Notes under the pieces: generated by a model
Told to the model about the DNA's origin: nothing
Seen by the model: only the letters and a program-made list of their open reading frames with translations
Databases searched by the model: none
Source: Xanthostigma xanthostigma
Lineage: Eukaryota > Arthropoda > Insecta > Raphidioptera > Raphidiidae
Reading direction: 5' to 3'
NCBI GenBank assembly: GCA_963575645.1
Contig: OY754466.1
Span: 37,232,001-37,296,000 of the forward strand
DNA: 64,000 nucleotides
In this document: positions 53,220-63,664 of the stretch, piece after piece
Layout: the number at the start of each line of letters is the position of its first letter
Numbering within the stretch: the stretch's first letter is position 1
Made by a program: the position numbers and the translations under genes

Positions 53220-54133
53220 TATAACAAACGTTTGATAAACTTTTATAGATATTAAAAAATAATATAATAAAATTTTAACAAGACATATATTGAAAAATAC
53301 CAGAACTGGCGAACAAAATGGTGAGGTATAAAAAAACAATATCGACGATTGTAAAAAGAACTGATTAAAATAAATCAAACAGAAAATTGGTTTACAGTCA
53401 ACTCAATTGTTAATTTCACTAAGCTCGGGGGGAAATTAAGTGACAAATAGAGCGTATGTTAACTTTAGAACAAGTCGATTCCATTTAAATCAAATTTTGT
53501 TATTTGCTACGCAGATTTTTTGAGCAAATTAATGTCCTAAAAGAACAGGTACGTAACTGAGACAGTAATGGTGCCGTTACCATAGTTTTTAATGAATGCA
53601 TTCAATGATTATAATTTAAATTGATTTTCCTCTACCAAATAAAGTTTTACTAAAAAAGGTAGGAATACTAGGGAGGCTTGGGGATTGTCCGCTTGGGGTA
53701 AAATTGACTTATTATTGTTAGTATAGATATTAAAAAAAAGTTTCATTCTTTTTACTCAAAAATAAATTGAATCAAAAACCGGCCTTATAGACCCCCCGCC
53801 TTTAGGGATTTTCAAAATTGAGGCAATTTTAAATGGGTAAACTTTTTTGATTATGGCATTAGAAATTAAAAAAAAAAAACATTAAAATCCATTCACTATA
53901 GCTGGGTTCCGAGGTATAAACCTAATTGCACTGGACCGTAATTACAATTAGATGTTAATATAGATAGTGTTGGGTCTTTTTGAGACAATATTAATACCCT
54001 ACATTGTCAACTGCAACGTTGTTTAGCTACACTTAAGAAACAAACATGTTTAATTAAATTTGCAATCTCGTTGTACTCAAACGTGACCTCGTTAAATCAA
54101 ATTTTATTGTGTTTTATTTATTTACTTTTAATA
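53220..54133. other. AT-rich spacer
   Basis: It contains an A-run near 53870-53879 and CCGGCCTTATAGACCCCCCGCC near 53779. No gene or repeat partner was seen. Confidence 0.4.
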
Positions 54134-54562
54134 TCTATATATATAAAATTCCCGTATCACAATTTTGGCCGCGCTAATCTCCGAAACCACTGAACAGATT
54201 TTAATGAAATTTTGTAAATGTGTCTTGCTTGGTGCAACTTACGCTATAGGATAGTTTTTATTAAATCTTTTGTACAAAATTACGATATTTTCTCCAAAAA
54301 CCTGTTTTAGTAACAGGTAACGTCGTCTGATAGAATTTACTCAAAGCTAAATAGCTTTGATAAATTCTATTAAGTTTTGTTTGTTTGCTTCGGAACTAAT
54401 ATTAATTCAGGAGCAAACCAACAAAAATGTTTTAGTACCAAACAGCGACATTTGTTAGAAGTTGCAATTTGCTCAAAGCTAAAATAGTTCAGACGCCGGG
54501 TCGCAAACGAAATACATTTTGCACATTTATATCTATCGCACCCGGGTGAAACCGGGACGAAC
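54134..54562 (+). mobile_element. Helitron, non-autonomous
   Basis: It starts A|TCTATATATATAAAATTCCC, followed by CCGAAACCACTGAACAGATT. It ends with a hairpin CCCGGGTGAAACCGGG (54541-54556), then ACGAACCGCTA, a decayed CTAG terminus. A head-to-tail Helitron follows directly. No coding region was seen. Confidence 0.8.
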
Positions 54563-54775
54563 CGCTATATTATATAAAGAGGTAAAGTTTGTAAGTTTAG
54601 ATGTAGGAGGTAATCTCCAAAACTACTCATTCGATTTCAAAAATGTTTTTACCATTATTTAGAAGGGACCTTCAGGATTAACATAATATTATCGAGTTAA
54701 AATAAAAGCGCTTTTCGTGGAGATTAATTTTGCAACGTAAGTCGACAAAAAAACGGTGGCAATTTACAAATTCGA
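54563..54775 (+). mobile_element. Short Helitron, copy of 4952-5168
   Basis: AATTATATAAAGAGG-like start (CTATATTATATAAAGAGG here), then GTTTGTAAGTTTAGATGTAG, ATCTCCAAAACTACTCATTC and AAAATAAAAGCGCTTTTCGT, in the order of the 4952 element (inverted there). The right terminus is lost in an A-run near 54750. Confidence 0.75.
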
Positions 54776-54784
54776 GCATAACCA

Positions 54785-55106
54785 AACCGGGCCTTATATA
54801 AATAAAAATGTAAATGTTCGTATGTTCAAAACAAAATCTCCCAAACTTCTTCACCGAATGGTTTGAAATTTTGACACAACGTTGCATTCGAATAAGCGCG
54901 TGTTTTTAAATATCTATTATACAGACGTCACACCTGTGACAGGAGAGAAGATGCTTTTTTTGAAAAACAGCGTCATCTATTGAACGTTAAAGCAACGGTC
55001 GCTATACTAAATATTTTACCGCAACGGAAGAGCCATTTGTTGAACGTAACAGCAACACACGCAAATCAGACTGAGCCATATCAACGCGTTGCCGGGTACA
55101 ACTAGT
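54785..55106 (+). mobile_element. Helitron-like element with CTAGT end
   Basis: It begins in a TTATATAAATAAAAATGTAA block and contains ATCTCCCAAACTTCTTCACC. It ends AACGCGTTGCCGGGTACAA then CTAGT (55102-55106). The terminal GC-rich stem is short. Confidence 0.7.
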
Positions 55107-55180
55107 ACATAAAGAGCAAATTGATCGTTATAATAGCAATAACTATATTCTTGGACAAGGACAAAAGATCTTATTTATGT

Positions 55181-55824
55181 ACTAGCAGTCCCGCCCAGTT
55201 TCACCCGGGTGCAAAAGAACGAATGGGGAAGGAAGGGACATGAGTACGCACATTCATCTTAGTTTACCGAGATTAATGTTGTGTTCAAATTTCATGATGA
55301 TCGGAGTTACCGTTCAAAAGTGTTTGTTGATAAAAAGCAGTATTTTTCAAGTAATAAAATTTCTTTTAATATATAATATAATAAATATTTAATTTTAATT
55401 AGTCGTAATAAAATTTTAAAAAATTGAAATATAAGCCTTAGAAGAAAGCAATGTAGAAAATTAAAAATATATTCGCCGACGTGGAGCTTGAACCCAAGAC
55501 CCTGGCATTAAGAATCTTACACTCTACCGACCGAGCTATCCGACTTTGTTACCGTCACGCGCTAATATTGCAATATTTAGTTAATATAAGGCATTTCACC
55601 TGATAATATTTGTCGGACAGACCAATTTTGAGATACATCTTGCAAAATTTTTCATTAATGTTCCGCTCCAATTGCTCGTAGCGTGATATTATATAGCCTA
55701 TAGCCTTCCTCGATAAATGGGCTATCCAACAAAAAAAATTTTTTCAATTCGAACCAGTAGTTTATGAGATTAGCGCGTTCAAACAAACAAACAAACTCTT
55801 CAGCTTTATATATTAGTATATAGA
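55181..55824 (-). mobile_element. Non-autonomous Helitron with tRNA-Lys-like segment, copy 2
   Basis: The minus strand starts A|TCTATATACTAATATATAAAG and GCTGAAGAGTTTGTTTG, and ends CACCCGGGTGAAACTGGGC then GGGACTGCTAGT. It aligns with 21826-22376 along its length but is 93 bp longer, with an extra block near 55660-55705. The flanks carry TTCTTGGACAAG (left) and CTTGTCCAAGAA (right), an inverted pair that may belong to the insertion site. Confidence 0.88.
55474..55545 (-). ncRNA. tRNA-Lys(CTT)-like sequence inside a Helitron
   Basis: The minus strand reads GATAGCTCGGTCGGTAGAGT (D arm), GATTCTTAATGCC with anticodon CTT at 55512-55510, and GGGTTCAAGCTCCACG (T arm). Length is 72. The acceptor stem has about five of seven pairs, and T arm and D arm are good. 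It is closer to a real tRNA-Lys than copy 1, but substitutions in the acceptor and its place in a repeated element argue for a pseudo-tRNA. Confidence 0.8.
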
Positions 55825-56590
55825 TATCAGTGATACGTGAATAGAGCGTGTTTTCTTGTCCAAGAATTAGCGATTTCTACGGAAAAAGTACATAACTTTC
55901 TATACAATGCATTTCGTTTATTGTACGACATTTATATAACACAGGGACCAACGGAAGAATTGGCAGTGTAAACATTGATCCTGCCGGGCCGCGGCCAGAC
56001 ACGTCGCGTTCCACGGCTCCACTTCCTCCTCCGCCTCCTCCATACCACTTTCCTCGCTACTCGACGGTTCAGTCTACAGCCACCACCTCCACGTATAACT
56101 TCGCTCACATTCTGCCATAGTGCACTCAAGCATAGTAAAACAGCCGCCGAAACTAATTATGACAACGAATTGCCTACACATAAATAATTGGATAAAACTT
56201 TCGACAAAGCAAAAAAACAAAACAGATTACGTTTTCTTAATGTGATCATTTGTTGTAGAAGAAAATTACTGCAACGGATTTCACGAGGATATTTTTACAA
56301 AAGAAAGTGACGTCGACTTGTTTTGAAACGAATAAAAAATACGTGACTAATAAATAAATAAGAAGGTACAAATCTGGATCGAAACGTTAATGTATTAATT
56401 ATATGATGAGTATTTGGAAAGAATTCCGTGGCATGCCCAAATACTCATCATTAACTTCAATGGATCACAGTTATTCTATTTATTGAATAGAGTCAATCTT
56501 CATGTATTAATTATATTTTTTGTTAATATATTGTCTGAAAAATTGGTCGATAATTTTATTTATTGAAGAGTTCTAATCAGACGTTTATCA
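55825..56590. other. Spacer with a GC-rich island
   Basis: Positions 55970-56130 are far richer in GC and CpG than the surroundings (CCGGGCCGCGGCCAGACACG; CCTCCTCCGCCTCC). ORFs on both strands (70 and 65 codons) cover it; neither is recognised. It may be a host exon or promoter, or a GC-rich repeat. A small hairpin (GATGAGTATTTGG / CCAAATACTCATC) is at 56403-56450. Positions 56500-56597 are a partial relative of the foldback at 14754-15050. Confidence 0.4.
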
Positions 56591-56599
56591 AAGATTTAA

Positions 56600-57640
56600 A
56601 TAAATAAATAATTTGAGAGATTCTGAGGATAACCATAATATTGTTGAAGACGGCAGGGTTCCACCCTTCATAGTCCAAGAGCTATCCAAACATTTTTGGG
56701 TAGGTATTTGAGGCAGTAAAAAATTTTGTAACACTTCTTTTGTAATGTCTGAACACAAAATCGAAAAACTGACTGAAGGGTTGTGGGACCTAGTCAACCC
56801 TTGAATTCTTCACTTAGCGAAAAAAGTCCTTGAAACATTTTGAAATTTCAATACCTCGAAATTTAGTATTTCATAAAATGAAAAATAAATAAACCGGATT
56901 ATTAGTCGGGTCTAAATGTTTGCCAGGCGGTTGCAAAACTGAAATTCATAAAATATATCGAAAAAATATATTTGAGGCATGCTGAGATTTAGACAAAGAA
57001 AATATTTTTGAAAAGACAGTCCAATTTGGTGGGCCTTTTTACCTACCAAGTGATCCAGGAATATTATACGATAGTGCAAATAAAACGCTATGGGCAGGCC
57101 GAAGTGTGAGAAAGAGCGTATATCAGCGGCCGGCAATCGCACCGCAGCACGCTTCAACTCAGCCAATTTTGAAACCGCCTGGCAAACATTTAGACCCGAC
57201 TAAATATTCAATAATGATTTTAACTTATTTTATGTTTTTAATTTTGTGACTTTTCACTAAAGATTTTTAAGGTCCTGAAGAAGGCAAGAAATTTTGCCGA
57301 AACCTTGACCAATAAATATTGTTCTAGTGAATAAAAATTGTTTTGATATTTTAGCCTTGTATCCCGTATAATTTTATCATAAATATTCTGGCTTAGGTAC
57401 TTATTTTTTTATTTATTGAATATTGAATTTGCGGGTATTAAAATTTCAAAATGCCTCAAGTACTTTTTCAAATAAAATTACGCAAAAAGCTGTCTTCAGC
57501 CAGGTCTTCTATTTTGCATTCATGACATTAGAAAAGAAGTGTTACACAATTTTTTACGGTGCCTCAAAAATGTTTGATAGCTCTCCTACTATTAGGTACG
57601 GGTCCCTAAGAAACGTATTTGATTTAAGTATGTAAAATTT
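56600..57640. repeat. Inverted repeat pair around a nested MITE
   Basis: The 56610-56780 segment (minus) and 57490-57620 (plus) are homologous: GACATTA.AAAAGAAGTGTTAC, ATTTTTTAC and AAAAATGTTTG.ATAGCTC. They lie about 700 bp apart in opposite orientation. A 300-bp MITE sits between. Positions 57265-57330 hold CCTGAAGAAGGCAAGAAATTTTGCCGAAAC, a block seen at the ends of some insect retroelements, but no protein supports this. Confidence 0.65.
56903..57202. mobile_element. 300-bp MITE, TIR TAGTCGGGTC...
   Basis: TAGTCGGGTCTAAATGTTTG and CCAGGCGGTT on the left are matched by the inverse AACCGCCTGG and CAAACATTTAGACCCGACTA on the right, with TIRs of about 38 bp. The flanks are AT-rich (GGATTAT / AATATTC), compatible with a TA-type duplication. 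There is no ORF of note. Confidence 0.9.
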
Positions 57641-58100
57641 TTAGGAATATTATTAAAAGCATTTTATTTCACAGTAATATCCTGATGATTAATTCCCCCT
57701 TCCAAATTTTAAGTTCATTATGCCCTTGAAATTTTTTACATGAAAATCATACTTTCATATGACTAATGTCAGACATTTTGATTCCGTGCAAGATAAGTTC
57801 GGTGATTAAATACTATTCTTTCAGCAACCGAATCACATGGTAGCTAGTCGTTAGGTATAAATGTTGTTATTATCAAGAAGTTCCACTTTATATATGGTTT
57901 AAAGCGAACCGAATATTTTACCTGTTTTGCACTTTAATTGTTAATTATCTAGATTGCGCTTAGTAGGTACTCAAACATGGTAAAATATTAACGCGAGTGT
58001 GATTATGTGATCATATTTAAAAAAAAAAAGTAAATAAAAATACAGTGCTGCTCTACTTAACGATCTCTAAACAATGGTACTCCTGACCCCTCATGATTTT
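57641..58100. other. AT-rich spacer
   Basis: No feature was recognised. Confidence 0.4.
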
Positions 58101-58423
58101 TTCTTCATACCTCGATCGAAAGTGCATACTTTCGGCACCAATTGTAAGACAGAAAGTCTAACATTTATTCCTTGGTGGGATTACACGCTACAATACAGGA
58201 AGTTCGTACGTTCAAAAAGAACCAATCAACTGTTGTTTAGATGTCGTTTCCATGACAACCCTATTACATTTCAACTAATAATCGCAAACATCTGTCATTC
58301 GTGTTTTTACGTATAGCCTCAAAGCTTCTTGCTTGAAATTTATCTGTGTTTTTATGTAACTAATAAGTTGTTAATTAATTAGTGTATTTAATAAACGTCT
58401 TTACGACCGAGGTATGAAGAAAA
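58101..58423. mobile_element. MITE family F, copy 3
   Basis: TTCTTCATACCTCGATCGAA on the left and ACGACCGAGGTATGAAGAAA on the right. It shares AACTGTTGTTTAGATGTCGT and CATTCGTGTTTTTACGTATA with copy 1. The hairpin follows immediately. Confidence 0.87.
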
Positions 58424-58424
58424 T

Positions 58425-58552
58425 TTGTATACACCAGACTGGCCGAAGGTGTGATACCTTGCCCTGCGCGCCATGATGCCTGAGGCGAAGCCGAGGGCAT
58501 CATGGCGCGCAGAGCAAAATATCACACTTTCGACCCTTGTGGTGTAATATAC
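58425..58552. repeat. Hairpin attached to MITE F, copy 2 of hairpin
   Basis: CCTGCGCGCCATGATGCC, then TGAGGCGAAGCCGAG (loop and inner stem), then GGCATCATGGCGCGCAG is a very GC-rich stem. Outer stems are GTATACACCA / TGGTGTAATATAC and CGAAGGTGTGATA / ATCACACTTTCG. It is the same fold as 7740-7866. Confidence 0.88.
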
Positions 58553-58555
58553 TAT

Positions 58556-58668
58556 TTCTTCATACCTCGATCGAAAGTAAATACTTTCGGCATCAAATGT
58601 AAAGCAGAAAGTCTACCATTTACGCATTGGTGGGATTACACGCACTGATGCGGGAAGTACGTACGTTC
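58556..58668 (+). mobile_element. MITE family F, truncated copy 4
   Basis: TTCTTCATACCTCGATCGAA to AGTACGTACGTTCGG matches the left third of copy 1. The right part is replaced by unrelated sequence. It begins right after the hairpin, so F core, hairpin and F core are head to tail. Confidence 0.85.
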
Positions 58669-59070
58669 GGACGTTGGAATTTCTGTTTAGTTTCGGTGTC
58701 CGCAGACAATCTGTCGTAACTAAGACCGAAATCGAAACTAGGTTCGTGAGTTTCCGTGCGGCGTTCGGGAGCAATCGGCATAGTGTAGCGACGGCGGAGA
58801 ATGTCAGTGCCACTGTCAACTTCCCCTCGCGCCCCTGCTAACTCTCCGCTGTCGTGCATTATTACTTGTTTGTTTTGCGTTGCGGTGTGCATTCATCAAT
58901 TTAGAGGTTATTTGATTGCTTCCAATCAGTCAGGTAACTTAAAATACTTAAGCGTAAAAAATATAGAATTACCCTCGAAATAAGTTTCGGTTGCGGCCTA
59001 AACTGAAACAGAAATCGAAATTCGGTTTTAATTTCGGTGGTAAAAACTAGTTTTGGTCGGATACTAGCTG
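58669..59070. repeat. Unassigned repeat-like segment rich in GTTTCGG
   Basis: Motifs GTTTCGGT, CCGAAATCGAAAC and GAAACAGAAATCGAAATTCGG recur at 58685-58745 and 58980-59040, in opposite senses, suggesting terminal regions of a degraded hAT-like element. The middle (58750-58860) is GC-richer. No target duplication was found. Confidence 0.45.
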
Positions 59071-61838
59071 TTATGAAGTTACTTTACTATGATCCATTAC
59101 ACTATACTCTCACTATGATCACTATGCTTTACAAATTCGCCGCCATGTTGTAATTTCACGGTAACACCAAACTTGTTTTATAAATGTGCCAAATCGATAT
59201 AAAAGCACCCGATTTGTATATATTTTATTCGTTTCCATGTATGTACTTTATTTCTTTCCCTGATACACAAAGCAATCACGTATATTTATAAAATATAAAT
59301 AAATTCTACTGTTCTAGCATGATTGAAAACATATATATTTTGCAGAGAGTGGTGCTATCTTATCTTAAAGTCAATTTGTGATACGATAAATCAGAGGTGC
59401 ATAACTGGAGGGCACGAACATTTTTAGCGATGAAAAAAACGAAGCATTTGTATAGAATTGCTTGAATCGCTTTGTTGTCCCTCCGTCTGTCTGTCTCTTT
59501 TTCTCAGGAACGGCAAGTTGAAAATAATATCAAATACAATGGTCCACAAGTCATAAAAAATTCAAACTCGAAGTATCTATTAGATCAAATATATTGGAAT
59601 CTCTCCCTTTAACTTTTGAACAATAATTAATAAGTATATTGAATTTTTGAAGTGAAACTTAGACGAAAAGTGAAACGCTTCACTTTCTCCGATATTAACC
59701 TCAGTTGACAGGAAAGAGAGGGAGAATTGTTTCTACTATCACTGTCATATGCACTACTGCACTGTATTTTCTCACTAGCGTCTTTTGTCGTCGAACTTCG
59801 TCTGTTGTCCTGCTGAACCGATTTCAAATTGGTTTTCACTATAGTATGAAGTATTATTCTGAAAGTTATATTGGCACACTCAGATTGTAGACTACAGACG
59901 GTCGACAACTGGGAGCTAGTATAAAAGTCAGTAGAAGTTCATAAATGTGTTTAAAATTTAAAGTTCTTTTTACGTCTCGGATAGGACTGGTGACTTATCA
60001 TGTCAAACTTCGTAGTTAGAGTGTCACGACCATCTATCTATATCGGCAAAGATCATGCTTATATTATACCTAATGTAAACGAATCTTTATTTAAATTTTC
60101 GGTTCAATGACATAAAAGTATCGTGACTTATTTTTGATATCATGACTGAAGTATATTGATTCTTTTCCACCCATAGATTAGAGAAACCTGTCATTAACTA
60201 TCATTATATCGTCATTTTAATGACGTTCTAATGTCTTCAAAAAATTATTTTTTGAGAGGTAAAGGTCATAAATATTTCAGTTTGATTTTTGACTTTAACT
60301 ATTAATTAATCGTATATTACTGTAGGGTAATTAATTCCAAAGTTTATTTGTATAGGTAATAGAAATCGAAGTAATGGACAATATCTATTGTCCATACGCA
60401 ATACGACTCGTAAGTCTGACTTGACCAAAAAGTTATGATTTCTCTAATGTTGAATGCACTGTATCAAAATATCGATCGGTAGATCGCCAAGTTCGCCAGA
60501 CAAACGATTTACAAAAAGCTTTATTTGATGTCATTCAAAATCAGTTTGGCTTTTCATTTTTATACCGAGAGATGGCGTTAAATCCTACTGTATATTATTA
60601 AACAAGCTTTTTTTCTCTCGAAAATATCATAATATTCAAAGAAAGGAATATTTTCATACACTATTATCTTATTTACGTTACTAATATCACGGTATTATAA
60701 CGAGCCGCCACCGGCAGTGCTCGCATTGCTGCGAGAATAGTGTGGAACAATATCGAAGCTACGCGAACTTAGAGAACTACGGCGTACGGATATATAAGCA
60801 ACGCAATTGCAATTGCCCGTGGTGGCAAAATTCAGGGCGGCGCGGCGTCGGTGGCGAAAATTTGAAAGATGGTTAAACAAAAAAAAATTACACCATCTAT
60901 GGAACAACGCATGGGTAAAAGGCAGCAAATATTATTTTGCCCGGAGCGGCAAAATAGCTGGATCGGGCCCTGAGTATTTGGTTGTTATACCATTGACTTA
61001 ATACATAAATATACTTTGAAAATGGTTAATAAATAAGAGTGCTAAATAGACTTTGATGTGTTCTGTATACATAGGAATTTAGTGATATTATTGCTTAGAG
61101 ATTCGTTGTTTTTCCGCTATTATTTTTATTTCATTTTTCATTATAGAAGAGCAGTAGTTTCTGGTTTGTTTGTTTTATCAACATTTAGTTTCATAAATAA
61201 ATATTTTCACCACTAATAAAGAACAGTTTTGTTATAGTATTTAAAAGTAAGTAAGTGAAGTAAGCCTTTAAAATAAAGCTGTAGAGACCCTGTGATTGGG
61301 TTGACATTAATCTTCAAGATGACCGTAACCCACGATTGGTCCGCTCTGCATTAAAAAGAGAGAAGATCATATTAATCTGTGATTAGCTCACTCCCTATCC
61401 AAGAGGAAGATAAGACATTTAAATCTGCCCAATCTCTTATTAAAAGCTCTCCAGGATGTAGTAAATTAGAGGAAATAAATGTGGATTAAGACATAAATTG
61501 TGGAATTTACAGGAGAGAAAAGGTTGAGAAGTGCTGAAAGGCTCATCAATTCGGTACAGCCTCGCGGTGAGTTTAGACCCCTTGTACTGTGTATCTCATA
61601 CCATTAATGTTAAAAAATTTAAACAGACGCGTGGCCCAAAAAACTTTCTACCATTCAGCTTTTTTATGAATGTCATTTTTAACTTCGGCATTAATTTCGT
61701 TTGTTATCTATATCTTCATTCATTTTATGCTCCAGTATGTAAATACGGTTTTTGTCTTTTAAAAACAAACATTTACATTAGACCCAGAGTCTGCGAACAA
61801 AATGTATTATTTCAAATTTTAAATTTCTGACTCTGAAC
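59071..61838. other. Long spacer, no supported gene
   Basis: Positions 59650-59715 resemble 62890-62960 (GACGAAAA.TGAAACGCTT, TTCTCCGA, AGTTGA..GGAAA), a short dispersed pair. Positions 60700-60975 are locally GC-rich (GGGCGGCGCGGCGTCGGTGGC, CCCGGAGCGGCAAAATAGC). ORFs of 60-99 codons have no recognised domain. No other structure was seen. Confidence 0.4.
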
Positions 61839-62520
61839 CAGTGGTGGTTCCTCAATGAGCGCTGCAGAGCTACAAAACAACCAAAATCGTAGGTTCGTCA
61901 TAATTTTAGGATGAATTACAGTCTTCATATTTAACCAATATTTAATGTTAGGAAATAGTGTAATAGTTACACAATCAACGCTTAAGTTTAACAGCCACTG
62001 GCAGACCACAAAACTCGCGTGTGTTCTGTACGGCAGACTTTCTTCCCTTCAGGCGCTGTTCTGCACTCCGAAGCAGCAGATGAAACGTCATCATCAGATA
62101 CCCTCGGTGTACACGTGCAACTCCTGGCCCACATGTTAAGCGCGCTATTTATATCGGTTTTGAGCTGCATTTCCAGTCAGTACATTAGTATAAATAAGCA
62201 TCTATTACTATCATATGCTACACACATTCACTGAAATTATCCCATTCACTAAACACCTTTGACGGCTTTAACTCGGCGGTACGTATGTCGTACATACACA
62301 TACATGATATACGACACACGGTTTATGGCAGTAGTGACTAGTGTTACAGTGTATATTGTAGTTTGTTGTCAGCAGTGTTGAAAAAAGTTAATATTTAAAG
62401 CATCATTAACGTAGATGCGATTCATAATTTAATTACCCCCATCATTTCTAGCCCGTGTTAGGAGGTACCTGCGGTTGACCCTGCAGAACACTCATTAAAA
62501 ATGTTCACGCGCCGCCACTG
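61839..62520. mobile_element. 682-bp hAT-like element, decayed duplication
   Basis: CAGTGGTGGTTCCTCAATGA is on the left and TTCACGCGCCGCCACTG on the right (inverse CAGTGGCGGCGCGTGAA). The flanking octamers CTCTGAAC and CTCAGAAT agree at six of eight positions. CAGTGGYGG termini are a known insect hAT type. Overlapping ORFs on both strands are not transposase. Confidence 0.75.
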
Positions 62521-62528
62521 CTCAGAAT

Positions 62529-63352
62529 GAATTCTAATTGAAGTAAAAAATGGATTATAGACGCCTATTTAACTTTTTTGTATTCTAAAAGCAAGCTCAA
62601 TTGTGTGTATTAACAAAAACATTTTTTTTTAATTGGAAACCTAAATTAATTCTTATACTAACTAATCTTTGAATTCAAAATTTAAGGAGTGAGTCATATA
62701 TTTATTACTTCATAATGTATAATTATAAACGGCACAGCAGGCTTTACATTGTTAAATTGCTTTGCTGGCTGCCGCTCCATTAATCGAGCCGTACTGTAAT
62801 TATCCTCCCATCTATTTCGATTATGTTATTTGGATACGACAAAAGGTGCGACGCTGGACTGTGCTTCTAATCGAGTAAAATAGGGCGGTAAATTAGCTTG
62901 GATCAGACGAAAATTGAAACGCTTTCCCTTCTCCGACTTCAACTGGCAGTTGAGAGGAAAATGCGTCATGCGCACTCTACACGCAGGCGCTTTGCATACC
63001 GTGTGTATACGTTGCATTTTATCTAACAAATTCCACATTACTATATCCTAAGAAGTTTCACTTCTAATGCGCGAGAATATCACTATATACTTTTTTAATA
63101 TTTTATTTTCTAAATGATGAGCAGCAAATCTATTTTTCTCTTTTTCTCCATCCAAAACTTTTAGAAGGATTTTATTATAAATCTAAGGTCATGTTATATT
63201 GATTCAGTTCGTTCACTTTATATACATAATGTTTCAAAAGTCCCGGAACGGCTGAATTTCTCAGAGATTAAGTTTTTTTTTATAAATGTTCCGAATGAAA
63301 GCTGCTCAACTCGTTTTAATGTATTTTTCGATCACAAAAATTTCTCCCAAGT
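62529..63352. other. Spacer
   Basis: It contains the second half of the short dispersed pair (62890-62960). No gene was seen. Confidence 0.4.
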
Positions 63353-63664
63353 AGGGATTGCTGCCGGGAATTCCCGGTGCTGAATTTCCCGGGAATTCCC
63401 GGACAATTTCATCGCTTTCAGTACCGGGAGATGAAACCCATTTCCCGAGAATTCCGGTGCTACAAAAAATTTTACTAATTTAAAGGTTTTTACGAGTCTC
63501 TGTTAAGTTACGACTACGAGTTTAGAATTTTTGTGAATTTTTGAAAACCAGACTGAATAGGTACAATTTATTGAATTTAAATTTAAGGTTTCTTTTTCAT
63601 GACAAGAATGATTGTTTTTTGTTAAATTTGAGTGGAGATAATACTTAATACGATTATATCAAAG
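63353..63664. mobile_element. One end of a hAT-like element (CCGGGAATTCCCGG type)
   Basis: TAGGGATTGCTGCCGGGAAT begins a stretch with several CCGGGAATTCCCGG and TTTCCCGGGAA palindromes to about 63465. TAGGGAT... termini with palindromic subterminal repeats match the 46851 element in style. The opposite end was not found before the Helitron at 63665, so the copy is truncated or extends under it. Confidence 0.55.
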
